Assembly (NCBI GenBank): GCA_900553345.1
Contig: USDE01000004.1
Location: 1 to 19,436 of the forward strand
DNA: 19,436 bases
Source of the DNA: an uncultured Collinsella sp.
GTDB lineage: Bacteria; Actinomycetota; Coriobacteriia; Coriobacteriales; Coriobacteriaceae
Direction of reading: 5' to 3'
This document shows, piece by piece, positions 6,543 through 13,282 of the stretch (positions within the stretch are counted from its first letter, which is position 1; the number at the start of each line of letters is the position of its first letter). The translations under genes and the position numbers were made by a program. Below the pieces are notes generated by a model. It was given only the letters and a program-made list of their open reading frames with translations, was not told the origin of the DNA and ran no database searches.

Positions 6543-6986
6543 CTACGCAAGCTTTGCGCCGACGATCTTTGCCGCGGCCGGCTTGTCGAAGTTGCCGCCG
6601 GTGGCCTTGCCGAGCGCGCCCATGACCTGGCCCATCTGCTTCTTGGACGTGGCGCCCAGCTCGGCGATAACCTGCTCGATCAGGGCCTCGAGCTCCTCGC
6701 CCGAAACCTGCGCGGGCAGCAGGCTTTCCAGAATCTTGACCTGCTCGGTCAGGTTGTCGGTACGATCCTGGTCGGTGCCGGCCTTGATGGACATCTCCAG
6801 CGTCTCGCTCGTCTGCTTGATCAGACGCTTGATCATGCTGTTGACGTCTTCCTCGGTCACATCGCGGCGCTCGTTAACCTCGATATTCTTCACCTCGGCC
6901 TTAACCTGGCGAATGATAGACAGGCGAACCTTGTCCTTGGCCTTCATGGCCGCGATCATTTCCTTCTGCAGTTCTTCGTTGGTCAT
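6543..6986 (-). CDS. GatB/YqeY domain-containing protein
   Basis: The 147-residue protein begins MTNEELQKEMIAAMKAKDKV and has the all-helical two-part layout of YqeY (PF09424), whose C-terminal half resembles the tail domain of the GatB amidotransferase subunit. Hallmarks are the segment LIKQTSETLEMSIKAGT, then ILESLLPAQVSGEEL, then GATSKKQMGQVMGAL. The family is thought to bind tRNA or otherwise touch translation, but its role is not established. I use the ATG at 6986, with GAGGAGG 8 nt upstream, rather than an in-frame TTG 6 bp earlier. It follows the foldase gene by 54 bp on the same strand, with only a GC-rich hairpin lacking a T-run between them (7010-7020 with 7025-7035), so partial cotranscription is plausible. 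Confidence 0.9.
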   Translation of the reverse strand: MTNEELQKEMIAAMKAKDKVRLSIIRQVKAEVKNIEVNERRDVTEEDVNSMIKRLIKQTSETLEMSIKAGTDQDRTDNLTEQVKILESLLPAQVSGEELEALIEQVIAELGATSKKQMGQVMGALGKATGGNFDKPAAAKIVGAKLA

Positions 6987-7009
6987 CTGCAAATCCTCCT
7001 CAATAGTGC

Positions 7010-7035
7010 GGGCGGCACTCGCACGAGCGCCGCCC
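7010..7035 (-). other. GC-rich hairpin between the foldase and YqeY-like genes
   Basis: GGGCGGCACTC (7010-7020) pairs with GAGCGCCGCCC (7025-7035) with one mismatch and a 4-nt loop. No T-run follows on the minus strand, so it is more likely a processing or attenuation point between two cotranscribed genes than a full terminator. Confidence 0.4.
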
Positions 7036-7040
7036 CATGA

Positions 7041-8264
7041 TTACTCAGTCGTCGACGAATCGTCGGTCGAACTCTTGGTGACGCCCTTCAGGCTGACGTT
7101 GTACGGCACGTCCTTGGGCATGGGGTTAACGGTGATGTCGGCATCCTTCTTGTACTGCTCCAGCCACTCGCTGTACGCGGTGCTTGCCGCCTGCGTCTTC
7201 ACCACGTTGGAGACGTACTTCTTGATGTCCTTGGGCACCTGCTTAATGTCATCGACCTGATTATCGACATGGAAGTAGTCGGTACACTTGATGATGTGAT
7301 AACCATAGGTCGACTCGACGACGTCGCTCACATCGCCCTTATTGAGTCCCTCGAGTGCCGCCTGATAGCTGTCGACGAAGGTGGTGAGCTTGTCCCAGCC
7401 CACATCGCCCTTCTTCTCCTTGGAGCCGGTGTCGTCGGAATACTGCTCCACGGCGTCCTCAAAGCTCAGCTCGCCGGAGTTGATCTTGTCCAGACACTCC
7501 TGCGCCTTGGCCTTGGCGGCAGCCTTGTCCTCGTCAGATGCGTCGGAAGCGACCTTGATCAGGATATTCGACGAACGACGGGCATCGTTGTAGTTGGACA
7601 GGTTCTCATTGATGTAATCGACAATCTCGCTGTCCTTGGGCTTGCTGGTGGGTGCCACGGCATCCTTGAGCTTCTGCTGCGCCAGGCTCTCCTTGAGCGA
7701 ATCCTTGTAGGTGTCCTCGGTGTAGCCGTAGGTCTTGAGAGTCTCCTTAAAAGTCTTGGCGCCGCCCGCGCTCTTGCACGCGTCCTTCCAAGCCTTCTCG
7801 ACCTCCTCGTCCGACACCGTCACGCCATTCTCCTTCTGCGCCTGTTGAAGCAGGATCTGCTGCGAGTAGGAGTCGATGAGCTGCTTGCGGTACTTCTTGG
7901 GCGTGAGGTCGTTGTCGACCAGGTACTGTGCCCAGTCCTTGTCCTTGGTGTAGCCGTAGGACGTGCGCATGCTCATGATCTGCTTGGTCACGGTGTCCTC
8001 GGTGAGGTTGGTGCCGTTGATAGTGGCAGCCACACCGCCGGTGAGCTTGTAGCCTGTACTAGTGCCCTCGGTCTGCGACATCAGGCCGGAGCACGCCATG
8101 GCCGAGACGGAGAGCAGCATCGCCAGCACGCCGATGACCACCAGGACAATCTTGACGGTCTTGGACACATAGGTCTTGCGCTGCTTCTTGCGAGAGCTGG
8201 AGGCGGCGCGGGACCGTTGCTCGGACGCCGGCGCGACCTCGGGGTTCTTTTTCTTGTTTGCCAT
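7041..8264 (-). CDS. Membrane-anchored peptidyl-prolyl cis-trans isomerase (SurA/PrsA-type foldase)
   Basis: This 407-residue protein has a lysine/arginine-rich cytoplasmic start (1-36), one hydrophobic segment (about 37-57) and a long outer part. Residues about 75-225 match the SurA_N-like chaperone domain (TEDTVTKQIMSMR, then LTPKKYRKQLIDSYSQQILLQQA). A parvulin domain occupies about 230-328, with SSNILIKV, ELSFEDAVEQYSDD, KKGDVGW and TYGYHIIK. A Ser/Thr/Asp-rich tail closes the protein. It should help exported proteins fold at the outer face of the membrane. A Cys58 follows the hydrophobic segment (SAMAC), but the -3 position is poor for a lipobox, so I favour an uncleaved anchor. The ATG at 8264 has GAAAGG upstream. 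A short palindrome, TTGTGTCACAA (8301-8311), lies in its leader. Confidence 0.88.
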   Translation of the reverse strand: MANKKKNPEVAPASEQRSRAASSSRKKQRKTYVSKTVKIVLVVIGVLAMLLSVSAMACSGLMSQTEGTSTGYKLTGGVAATINGTNLTEDTVTKQIMSMRTSYGYTKDKDWAQYLVDNDLTPKKYRKQLIDSYSQQILLQQAQKENGVTVSDEEVEKAWKDACKSAGGAKTFKETLKTYGYTEDTYKDSLKESLAQQKLKDAVAPTSKPKDSEIVDYINENLSNYNDARRSSNILIKVASDASDEDKAAAKAKAQECLDKINSGELSFEDAVEQYSDDTGSKEKKGDVGWDKLTTFVDSYQAALEGLNKGDVSDVVESTYGYHIIKCTDYFHVDNQVDDIKQVPKDIKKYVSNVVKTQAASTAYSEWLEQYKKDADITVNPMPKDVPYNVSLKGVTKSSTDDSSTTE

Positions 8265-8330
8265 GTTTGGCCTTTCGCATCACGAATCGAACAAACGCCA
8301 TTGTGTCACAACGCAGCCCCCGCGGCACAC

Positions 8331-8373
8331 TTGGTGCATGGGGGACAGGTTAATCTGCACCATTTTGGTGCAG
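8331..8373. repeat. GGGGACAG-core hairpin element, copy 4
   Basis: The word TGGTGCA (8332-8338) precedes the core GGGGACAGG (8341-8349). Its inverse, TGCACCA (8356-8362), and a further direct copy (8366-8372) follow; CTGCACCA/TGGTGCAG (8355-8362 with 8366-8373) forms a tight hairpin with a 3-nt loop. A second GGGGAC lies at 8375-8380. It sits between the EIIA gene and the foldase gene. There is no T-run. Confidence 0.55.
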
Positions 8374-8399
8374 AGGGGACATACCTGGCAGTCGGTACC

Positions 8400-8867
8400 T
8401 TAGAAGTGGCGGCGGATGGCGTCGACCATGCCTTGAGGTGCGGTCTGGCCGAGTACGTCGGCTGCGGAGTCGGCATCCATAAAGATATTCATGAGCGCTT
8501 GCAGGGCCTCGACCTGGCCGCCCGGCTCGGCAATACCCAGATTGATAATAATCCGCGCCGGCACGGGAGCGCCCATGCCCGCCATAGCGTTGAACGTCAC
8601 GGGCGCGGAGGGCTTCACCACCGCGATATAGGGCTTAGCCACAAATCCGGGATCGGTATGCGGGATGGCAATATTGGCCGCCGGCATGGCGAGGCCCGTG
8701 GGATAGTTGTCCTCGCGTGTGCGGACGGCGTCGAGCCAACCGGAGGCAATGTAGCCGCGCGGAGCAAGCTCGCCCTCAAGCTGCGCAAACACCTCATCCG
8801 GCGTCGCGCACTCCCAATCAAAAAACACCAGCTCAGGCGAGAATAGCATCTCGGCGTTATCTGCCAT
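8400..8867 (-). CDS. PTS sugar transporter subunit IIA (fructose/galactitol-type EIIA)
   Basis: The 155-residue protein is a complete single-domain EIIA of the PTS_EIIA_2 fold. The segment REDNYPTGL (51-59) and AANIAIPHTDP (63-73) give the active-site His70 that would be phosphorylated by HPr and pass the phosphate to an EIIB. The later part, ARIIINLGIAEPGGQVEALQALMNIF (104-129), is typical of galactitol-type EIIA. I placed the start at the ATG at 8867, preceded by TTTGGAGG; the open frame runs further up but overlaps the toxin gene and lacks a ribosome site. No EIIB or EIIC gene is in the window, so it is an orphan here: it may serve a distant transporter or have a regulatory role. Confidence 0.87.
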   Translation of the reverse strand: MADNAEMLFSPELVFFDWECATPDEVFAQLEGELAPRGYIASGWLDAVRTREDNYPTGLAMPAANIAIPHTDPGFVAKPYIAVVKPSAPVTFNAMAGMGAPVPARIIINLGIAEPGGQVEALQALMNIFMDADSAADVLGQTAPQGMVDAIRRHF

Positions 8868-8932
8868 ACCGTCCTCCAAAGTTGTATGAGGTTCACAATG
8901 CCCCATATGATATCGAAACGAGGCAGGCAAGG

Positions 8933-9400
8933 TTAGTCGAGGATTCCAATCATCTCGAGAGTGCGGGCAGGCGTCAGGCAAACTTCGGGCATCGCCTCCA
9001 GCATGCGCCGGTCGCCCGTGACCACATAGTCGACATCTGCCGTCTCGCCCGAAGCGATGATGAGGTTGTCTTCAAGATCCGGCATGCGCTTGCCAAGCAT
9101 GCGCGCCATTTCGCACTCTGCCAACGAAAGCGGAGAGGCCGTCGCCACCTGCATCATATGCTCGATGCAGGCCCATGACGCCGAGGCAAACGATACGTTA
9201 ATCCCATTCGCATTCCGCCGGGCTAGACGACGAGGCAAAATATAGAACACATCCTTTGCCGTCGTTGGCGCATACAGAAGGTCGATCTTTCCCGCCTCGG
9301 CCAGTTCAACCAATCTTTTCGCTTCGTCGAACGCCCCTTCTTGCAGGTAATAATCGAGCCAAACGTTCGTATCTACCAAGAGATGCTTTGCCTCAATCAT
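8933..9400 (-). CDS. PIN-domain toxin (VapC-like ribonuclease)
   Basis: The 155-residue protein starts MIEAKHLLVDTNVWLDYYL, with Asp10 as the first PIN acidic residue. Other likely metal ligands are Asp108 or Asp111 in MPDLEDNLI and Asp130 in VVTGDRRML. This is the standard set for a PIN-fold, Mg-dependent RNase. The ATG at 9400 overlaps the antitoxin stop as ATGA, the classic toxin-antitoxin coupling; a TTG 6 bp upstream is less likely. Family knowledge suggests it cuts tRNA, rRNA or mRNA when free of its antitoxin. The partner looks RelB/DinJ-like rather than VapB-like. The EIIA gene begins 65 bp downstream on the same strand and could be read from the same promoter. Confidence 0.85.
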   Translation of the reverse strand: MIEAKHLLVDTNVWLDYYLQEGAFDEAKRLVELAEAGKIDLLYAPTTAKDVFYILPRRLARRNANGINVSFASASWACIEHMMQVATASPLSLAECEMARMLGKRMPDLEDNLIIASGETADVDYVVTGDRRMLEAMPEVCLTPARTLEMIGILD

Positions 9401-9741
9401 CGACAATTCGCCTCAATGTCGGCAATCATCGCATCATACATATCATCTCGTACGGCATCCCAGTCGTCCGCCGAAGATTCGGCCGATGCGAAATCCGACG
9501 CACTCATCCCCAACGAGGAAAAAGCCAGGCCACACCCCTGTTCGGCGAGGCTCTCCACACGGGGCGCCTCCCGCTTATCCGCCACCATAAATCCCGGCAA
9601 CGTTTGATGCTCGACGAGATAGACCCAAAGTGCACGAATGGCATCGCTCGGTCCCAACCCATTGCGAGTTAGCACCGCATCGCCACCAGCTTTGAGCATA
9701 GGATCGATTCGTGTGTTGAGCTGCACCGTTGCTGCACCCAT
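9397..9741 (-). CDS. RelB/DinJ-like ribbon-helix-helix antitoxin
   Basis: The 114-residue protein begins MGAATVQLNTRIDPMLKAGG, followed by LGPSDAIRALWVYLVEHQTLPGF, the RelB/DinJ ribbon-helix-helix layout: a short strand that would bind DNA, then two helices (about residues 5-50). The rest (51-114) is acidic and probably unfolded until it wraps the toxin, as in type II antitoxins. AGAGGAG precedes the ATG at 9741. The stop overlaps the toxin start by 4 bp. Upstream, a palindrome over the -10 is a likely site for self-repression. The pairing with a PIN toxin is less usual than with a RelE-fold toxin. Confidence 0.83.
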   Translation of the reverse strand: MGAATVQLNTRIDPMLKAGGDAVLTRNGLGPSDAIRALWVYLVEHQTLPGFMVADKREAPRVESLAEQGCGLAFSSLGMSASDFASAESSADDWDAVRDDMYDAMIADIEANCR

Positions 9742-9757
9742 AGCGGCTCCTCTCTAC

Positions 9758-9793
9758 TTGCTAGCAGTATAGCAAACATGAAAGGCCGCGCAA
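9758..9793 (-). promoter_or_regulatory. Promoter and operator of the toxin-antitoxin operon
   Basis: On the minus strand a -35-like TTGCGC (9788-9793) is spaced 16 bp from the -10 TATACT (9766-9771). The -10 is embedded in a perfect inverted repeat, TTGCTA-N6-TAGCAA (9758-9775), 17 bp before the antitoxin start. That is the expected place for a ribbon-helix-helix antitoxin to repress its own operon. Confidence 0.55.
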
Positions 9794-9824
9794 AAGGGCC
9801 CCGCCCGAGAACGGACGAGGCCCT
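9792..9824 (-). terminator. Terminator-like hairpin downstream of the unknown-function cluster
   Basis: On the minus strand AGGGCC (9819-9824) pairs with GGCCCT (9795-9800), with imperfect pairing inside, and is followed by TTTT (9792-9795). It would end transcription arriving from the cluster at 10026-13278 just before the toxin-antitoxin promoter. The T-run is short, so confidence is moderate. Confidence 0.5.
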
Positions 9825-10010
9825 GTCAGATTGGTAGTGTCGAGAAAGGTGGTGTAGCGCCCGATCCGAAGCGAGTCGGCCTGGCGTCCAAGAACCTAGA
9901 ATACGGTTGATGCCCTATGCCGCCGACCGGCATATGAAAGCCAGCGGGCCAAAAGCCCCATGGCTTCTAGCCCGCAGAAACATCGATGTTTCCAAATGAT
10001 CGCAGCTTGT
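9825..10010. other. Structured gene-free stretch (possible noncoding RNA or 3' UTR)
   Basis: I see no convincing gene here, but three palindromes. TATGCCG/CGGCATA forms a hairpin with a 5-nt loop at about 9917-9935. A compound stem, GCGGGC/GCCCGC enclosing AAGCC-CCAT-GGCTT, lies at about 9944-9975. GAAACATCGATGTTTC is a perfect 16-bp palindrome at 9977-9992. On the minus strand a frame of 21 codons (ATG at 9961, TAG at 9896-9898) continues open for more than 40 further codons after that stop. It has no good ribosome site. No known riboswitch consensus was recognised. Confidence 0.35.
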
Positions 10011-10025
10011 GCTTCAAGCGCTTTT

Positions 10026-10217
10026 CTACGCTACCGGCGGATGCAAATCCCAATCGGGAAAGCAGTTTGCAAAGCCCGTGAGATTTTGGGTCAAAACATT
10101 GTTCTCAGCTTGCTTCAGTCGCTCGTCCTCTTCAAACAGACTATCGAGCTCGCTCAATGCATCGAGGTCCTGCATTGCAGCATCGTTATGGTCGAAATCA
10201 GTCACTTCATCAGCCAT
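10026..10217 (-). CDS. Small acidic protein of unknown function
   Basis: The 63-residue protein begins MADEVTDFDHNDAAMQDLDAL and is strongly acidic in its first half, with an amphipathic helix-like run around DALSELDSLFEEDERLKQAE. The second half is polar with a PDWDLHPP end. I chose the ATG at 10217 because GGAG stands 8 nt upstream; another ATG at 10235 has no ribosome site. It follows the large coiled-coil protein gene by 43 bp on the same strand and is probably the last gene of that cluster. It has no family I recognise; its charge would suit a small partner or inhibitor of a neighbour, which is inference only. Confidence 0.55.
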   Translation of the reverse strand: MADEVTDFDHNDAAMQDLDALSELDSLFEEDERLKQAENNVLTQNLTGFANCFPDWDLHPPVA

Positions 10218-10260
10218 CTTTTTCACTCCATTCATGGATTATCGAGACAAATCCTACCGG

Positions 10261-11916
10261 CTAGGCAACCTTCTCAAGCTTAAGCAGGTCGCTGCGCTCG
10301 GCCGCAGTTTCCTTCGCGCTCTTCCACTGATTAAGCGCCAGATCGATCTCGGAACAGCCTTCCTGGATGCGTTTGGAGTATTTGGCCTCAATCTCTTCTG
10401 CCTCCGCAGCGCGCTGCTTGCCCGAGAGGCTCGTCTTTACTAGACAATAGCCAGCCCCCGCAAGAAGCAAAATGCCAATAACCTGGTTTACAAATGCAAA
10501 GAAAGCTACTCCCAAAACAGCGAGGACAACGGCCGCTATCTTGTGGCTCTTGTTGCCCTTCGCAACCTTGACATCAAGCTCAGCGAGCTCCTTTTTCTTC
10601 TCTTCACCGACATAGCGAACATAATCGCCGCGCAGCACATTACCCTCATCGCCGGTAACCGCCCTGCTTGTCCATCCGTCGAAGTCAAGGGTGATCGCCT
10701 GCGGAAATTCGGGGATGTCGCTCTTGCGATACCGGTTGAAACCACCGTTGATGTAGGAACCCAAAAACTGAATCGCGGTCTTCTTCTTATGCACATCCAC
10801 AGACGCACTCTGGTCGCGCATCGAGCGTGTCATCTGGTCGATGATGTTCATCGTCTGCTGACGCTTCTCATCGCGGCGACGATTGACGAGCTCTCGGGCG
10901 CGCTCCACGTCTCCGCCAAATGCCTTGACCGCAAGAAGATACTCCTCCTGGCGGCGCAAATTTCGCTCCTTGGAGTCATCGGAGTTAACGAGCTCCATCA
11001 AATGCCTGTCAACCTGCTCGGCAAGCGTCCTCTCGTCAACATCAGAAGCCTTGAGGTCGGCGAAGTCATTGGATATGCTCTCGATTGCCTCGACTTTTCC
11101 GAGATACTTATTGATGTAGTCAAACTCCTTGACCACCACCTTGAGCGCCGGATATCTCGAGCTCATATCCTCCTCGTAGCCGGTAAAGTACTCCGCCCAT
11201 GACTCTGACTGCTCATTCTCGAACTCAGGGCTCTGATTTCTGATCTGCTCGATCCAGCCCGCCATATAGTCGTCGCACAGGTGCTTTTCGTCGGTTCCGA
11301 AGATGCCGTTGATATAGGCATCGATGTAGACCATCGCATCGGCATCGATGCGGGTGGCGTTTTGCGTCGAGAAGTAGCGCGCTAGCCATTCGTAGCACGT
11401 AGCCGTGCGGTTATTACGTCTGCAGATCAGAGCCATCGCAAGCGACGTGTGCTCGTTGTCACGTTTGACAGCCTCGCGTATTGCGCGCTCTGCAAGATCT
11501 CGGTTGTTGTTGATCCATGCCGCAAGGGCAACCAGGACAGGTGCCAGCCAGTAGTCCGGGGTAGAGATCATTAACTCCTCGGAGACCGTCGAAATCGTCG
11601 CCTTGCGCACGAGCGCCGCATCGGTTGCCTGGAGAATACCGACCATGGTGTTTCGAACCACTGAGTAGTTGCCGAACTTTTTGTCCATCTCCTGCCGGAC
11701 GCTCACGAGCTCCGTAGTCGCCTGCTCAAGTGCGGCGGTACGACGCTGCTCGAGCATCATCTCGAGAAAGTCCTTTCGGAGCTTTTTAAGGTCCTTCCGC
11801 ACTTCCTCCATTTGCGATTCGACCTTATCGACCTTCGTGGTCATCTGGTCAACTTTTGTTCCAATAGCGGCGATCCTGCGCTCGATAAGGACAGTATCTA
11901 CTCCCGAATCACTCAT
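10261..11916 (-). CDS. Large coiled-coil protein with C-terminal membrane hairpin, unknown function
   Basis: I do not recognise this 551-residue protein. Residues about 10-80 form a heptad-like coiled coil (MTTKVDKVESQMEEVRKDL onwards, rich in Glu, Lys and Leu). Residues about 85-350 look all-helical, with repeat-like segments such as LAERAIREAVKRDNEHTSLAMAL that resemble TPR/SEL1-type packing. A less helical part follows at about 380-437 (ITLDFDGWTSRAVTGDEGN). Two adjacent hydrophobic segments (460-476 and 478-494) form a membrane hairpin, after which another charged helix leads to the end. No nucleotide-binding or catalytic motif is visible. AAGGTGG precedes the ATG at 11916, which is better than a GTG 9 bp upstream. 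The order and strand of its neighbours suggest one operon. Confidence 0.75.
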   Translation of the reverse strand: MSDSGVDTVLIERRIAAIGTKVDQMTTKVDKVESQMEEVRKDLKKLRKDFLEMMLEQRRTAALEQATTELVSVRQEMDKKFGNYSVVRNTMVGILQATDAALVRKATISTVSEELMISTPDYWLAPVLVALAAWINNNRDLAERAIREAVKRDNEHTSLAMALICRRNNRTATCYEWLARYFSTQNATRIDADAMVYIDAYINGIFGTDEKHLCDDYMAGWIEQIRNQSPEFENEQSESWAEYFTGYEEDMSSRYPALKVVVKEFDYINKYLGKVEAIESISNDFADLKASDVDERTLAEQVDRHLMELVNSDDSKERNLRRQEEYLLAVKAFGGDVERARELVNRRRDEKRQQTMNIIDQMTRSMRDQSASVDVHKKKTAIQFLGSYINGGFNRYRKSDIPEFPQAITLDFDGWTSRAVTGDEGNVLRGDYVRYVGEEKKKELAELDVKVAKGNKSHKIAAVVLAVLGVAFFAFVNQVIGILLLAGAGYCLVKTSLSGKQRAAEAEEIEAKYSKRIQEGCSEIDLALNQWKSAKETAAERSDLLKLEKVA

Positions 11917-11988
11917 CTGTACCACCTTTCAGTTTGCACTGTTTAGATCATCCAATAGCTTTAAGCGAGTAAGCGCCCGCCATCTGCT

Positions 11989-12810
11989 TTATTGAGAGGC
12001 CATGCTTCGGTATTGCTCGGACACCTGCTGATAGGCCACAAGAAACTTCTGTTTGTATTGGCTTGCCTTCATCGAATTGACGATGCGCCCGACGGGCTCC
12101 ACATAGTGTTCGAGAAAGTACGAGGTCCTTCTTCGTAACGCAAACGAACCAGTTTTATAGGGGGACCCGGGGTTCTCTCTAATGCCCTTGAGTAGTGCGA
12201 GACACGTTTTGGGTATGTTGCAGTTGGTGGCGATATCTTGATAGAAACTCTCCCGCTCTGCAGTCATAAAGTCTTCCGAAGCATACCGCGCTATGCAGAA
12301 CGGGCACACAGCATCGATAAAGCTCTCAAGCCGAGGCCGATCCTCCATGCTCTGCATATTGGCGACCACGAGCGATACCATCTGAACCTCAAAGTCACGC
12401 ATGTTGTAGAGCGTCGACTCAAACAAGTCGATCAAGTCACGCACTTCGTCATATTCGAGAGGGATATCTTCGGCCCTTTTAAAGAAAACCACCATCGAAC
12501 CCGAAAGACCTTCACAAAACTCATCGCAGTAAGCAACCATAAACTGTGCCGCCGCGTTGTCTTGCATCATATTGAGCACGTCCGCGGCAAATTTGCGGGC
12601 CTCCGGAAAGTTACCACCCTTAAAAAACTTGATGGCATTGTCCTTGGCAAACGCGACTTTGCCCGTGGCCCCCAGACGCGCCCGCGAATAATACATCTCG
12701 CGGCCGCACTGGTTGCAATGAACCTTTCGCGTTGCGGGGTCAAACTCGACATCGGTGCTGCCGCAGCCCTCGCAAGTTATTCCGTTGATTTCCAATAGCT
12801 TCCCCCACAT
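11989..12810 (-). CDS. Zinc-ribbon helical-repeat protein of unknown function
   Basis: The 273-residue protein opens with a zinc ribbon: Cys13-Glu-Gly-Cys16 and Cys32-Asn-Gln-Cys35. After it comes a helical region with TPR-like character (NAIKFFKGGNFPEARKFAADVL, then AAAQFMVAYCDEF). A further CPFC pair lies near residue 170. There is no membrane segment and no catalytic motif that I can see. The start is uncertain: ATG at 12810 is used; a TTG directly before it and a TTG five codons later (with GGGGGAAG upstream) are alternatives, all keeping the zinc ribbon. It lies 39 bp after the one-helix membrane protein gene and 72 bp before the large coiled-coil gene, all on the minus strand. Confidence 0.75.
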   Translation of the reverse strand: MWGKLLEINGITCEGCGSTDVEFDPATRKVHCNQCGREMYYSRARLGATGKVAFAKDNAIKFFKGGNFPEARKFAADVLNMMQDNAAAQFMVAYCDEFCEGLSGSMVVFFKRAEDIPLEYDEVRDLIDLFESTLYNMRDFEVQMVSLVVANMQSMEDRPRLESFIDAVCPFCIARYASEDFMTAERESFYQDIATNCNIPKTCLALLKGIRENPGSPYKTGSFALRRRTSYFLEHYVEPVGRIVNSMKASQYKQKFLVAYQQVSEQYRSMASQ

Positions 12811-12849
12811 CAACCATCAAAGTGCCCTGGCAAAAAGCAACACGAGTTC

Positions 12850-13278
12850 TTATTTGACAGCGGTCAGCGCCGCATTGCGCTTTTTCCAGATACGGCGCGC
12901 ATCATGGACAAGGCCAACCGTAACATCTGCTGGCTCATCGGCACTCATGGAATTCGAGACGGCCTCGAGCGCAGCGGAGAACTGTCGCTCAATCTCTTGA
13001 GCATGGGGCTGCGACATGTTGGAACTAAAGGAGATGTCGTCTTTGAGCACTTTGAGTTCGGCTTTGACCTGAGCGTCTTGCGCTACGGCAAGGAGCTGTC
13101 CCACATACGATGCAAATTGCGCCGTTTGAACCGTCTTTGCCGCCACGGCGGCAACCTTTTGGTCCACCTGGCGGGCATTGAAGGCTAGACCCATCTGCAC
13201 AAGGACAAGCACAGCAAGAAGGACAACGTTTACGACAACTGGAATCGTGCTGCCGCCCCACCCATATGCCGCAAACAC
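12850..13278 (-). CDS. Single-helix membrane protein with cytoplasmic coiled coil, unknown function (start uncertain)
   Basis: About 142 residues from a GTG at 13278. The N-terminus has one strong transmembrane segment (IPVVVNVVLLAVLVLVQMGL), followed by a helical, Ala/Gln/Lys-rich domain (NARQVDQKVAAVAAKTVQTA onwards) with coiled-coil character and a basic end (RRIWKKRNAALTAVK). I recognise no family. The start is a problem: no ribosome site is seen near 13278, and the open frame continues to a TTG at 13356, inside the opposite-strand gene that starts at 13283. Either the two 5' ends overlap, or the minus-strand gene has lost its original start. It would be the first gene of the cluster running to 10026. 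Confidence 0.6.
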   Translation of the reverse strand: MFAAYGWGGSTIPVVVNVVLLAVLVLVQMGLAFNARQVDQKVAAVAAKTVQTAQFASYVGQLLAVAQDAQVKAELKVLKDDISFSSNMSQPHAQEIERQFSAALEAVSNSMSADEPADVTVGLVHDARRIWKKRNAALTAVK

Positions 13279-13282
13279 AAAG

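Noticed and set aside
8301..8311. TTGTGTCACAA as a CRP-type site ahead of the foldase gene
   Set aside because: The half sites are too close together for the usual TGTGA-N6-TCACA spacing; a single short palindrome is weak evidence.
7269..8846. Open plus-strand frame of 525 codons
   Set aside because: It is a shadow of the foldase and EIIA genes, which are both well supported on the minus strand.
8868..8981. Longer N-terminus for the EIIA protein
   Set aside because: The extension overlaps the toxin gene, lacks a ribosome site and is not part of the EIIA fold, while TTTGGAGG precedes the ATG at 8867.
9761..9961. A 65-codon protein read through one TAG on the minus strand
   Set aside because: It would need stop-codon readthrough, has no ribosome site, and runs through a terminator-like hairpin and the toxin-antitoxin promoter.
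13178..13282. Longer N-terminus for the zinc-finger/HTH protein
   Set aside because: The added residues are opposite the transmembrane segment of the minus-strand gene and look like a shadow (Thr/Arg rich).
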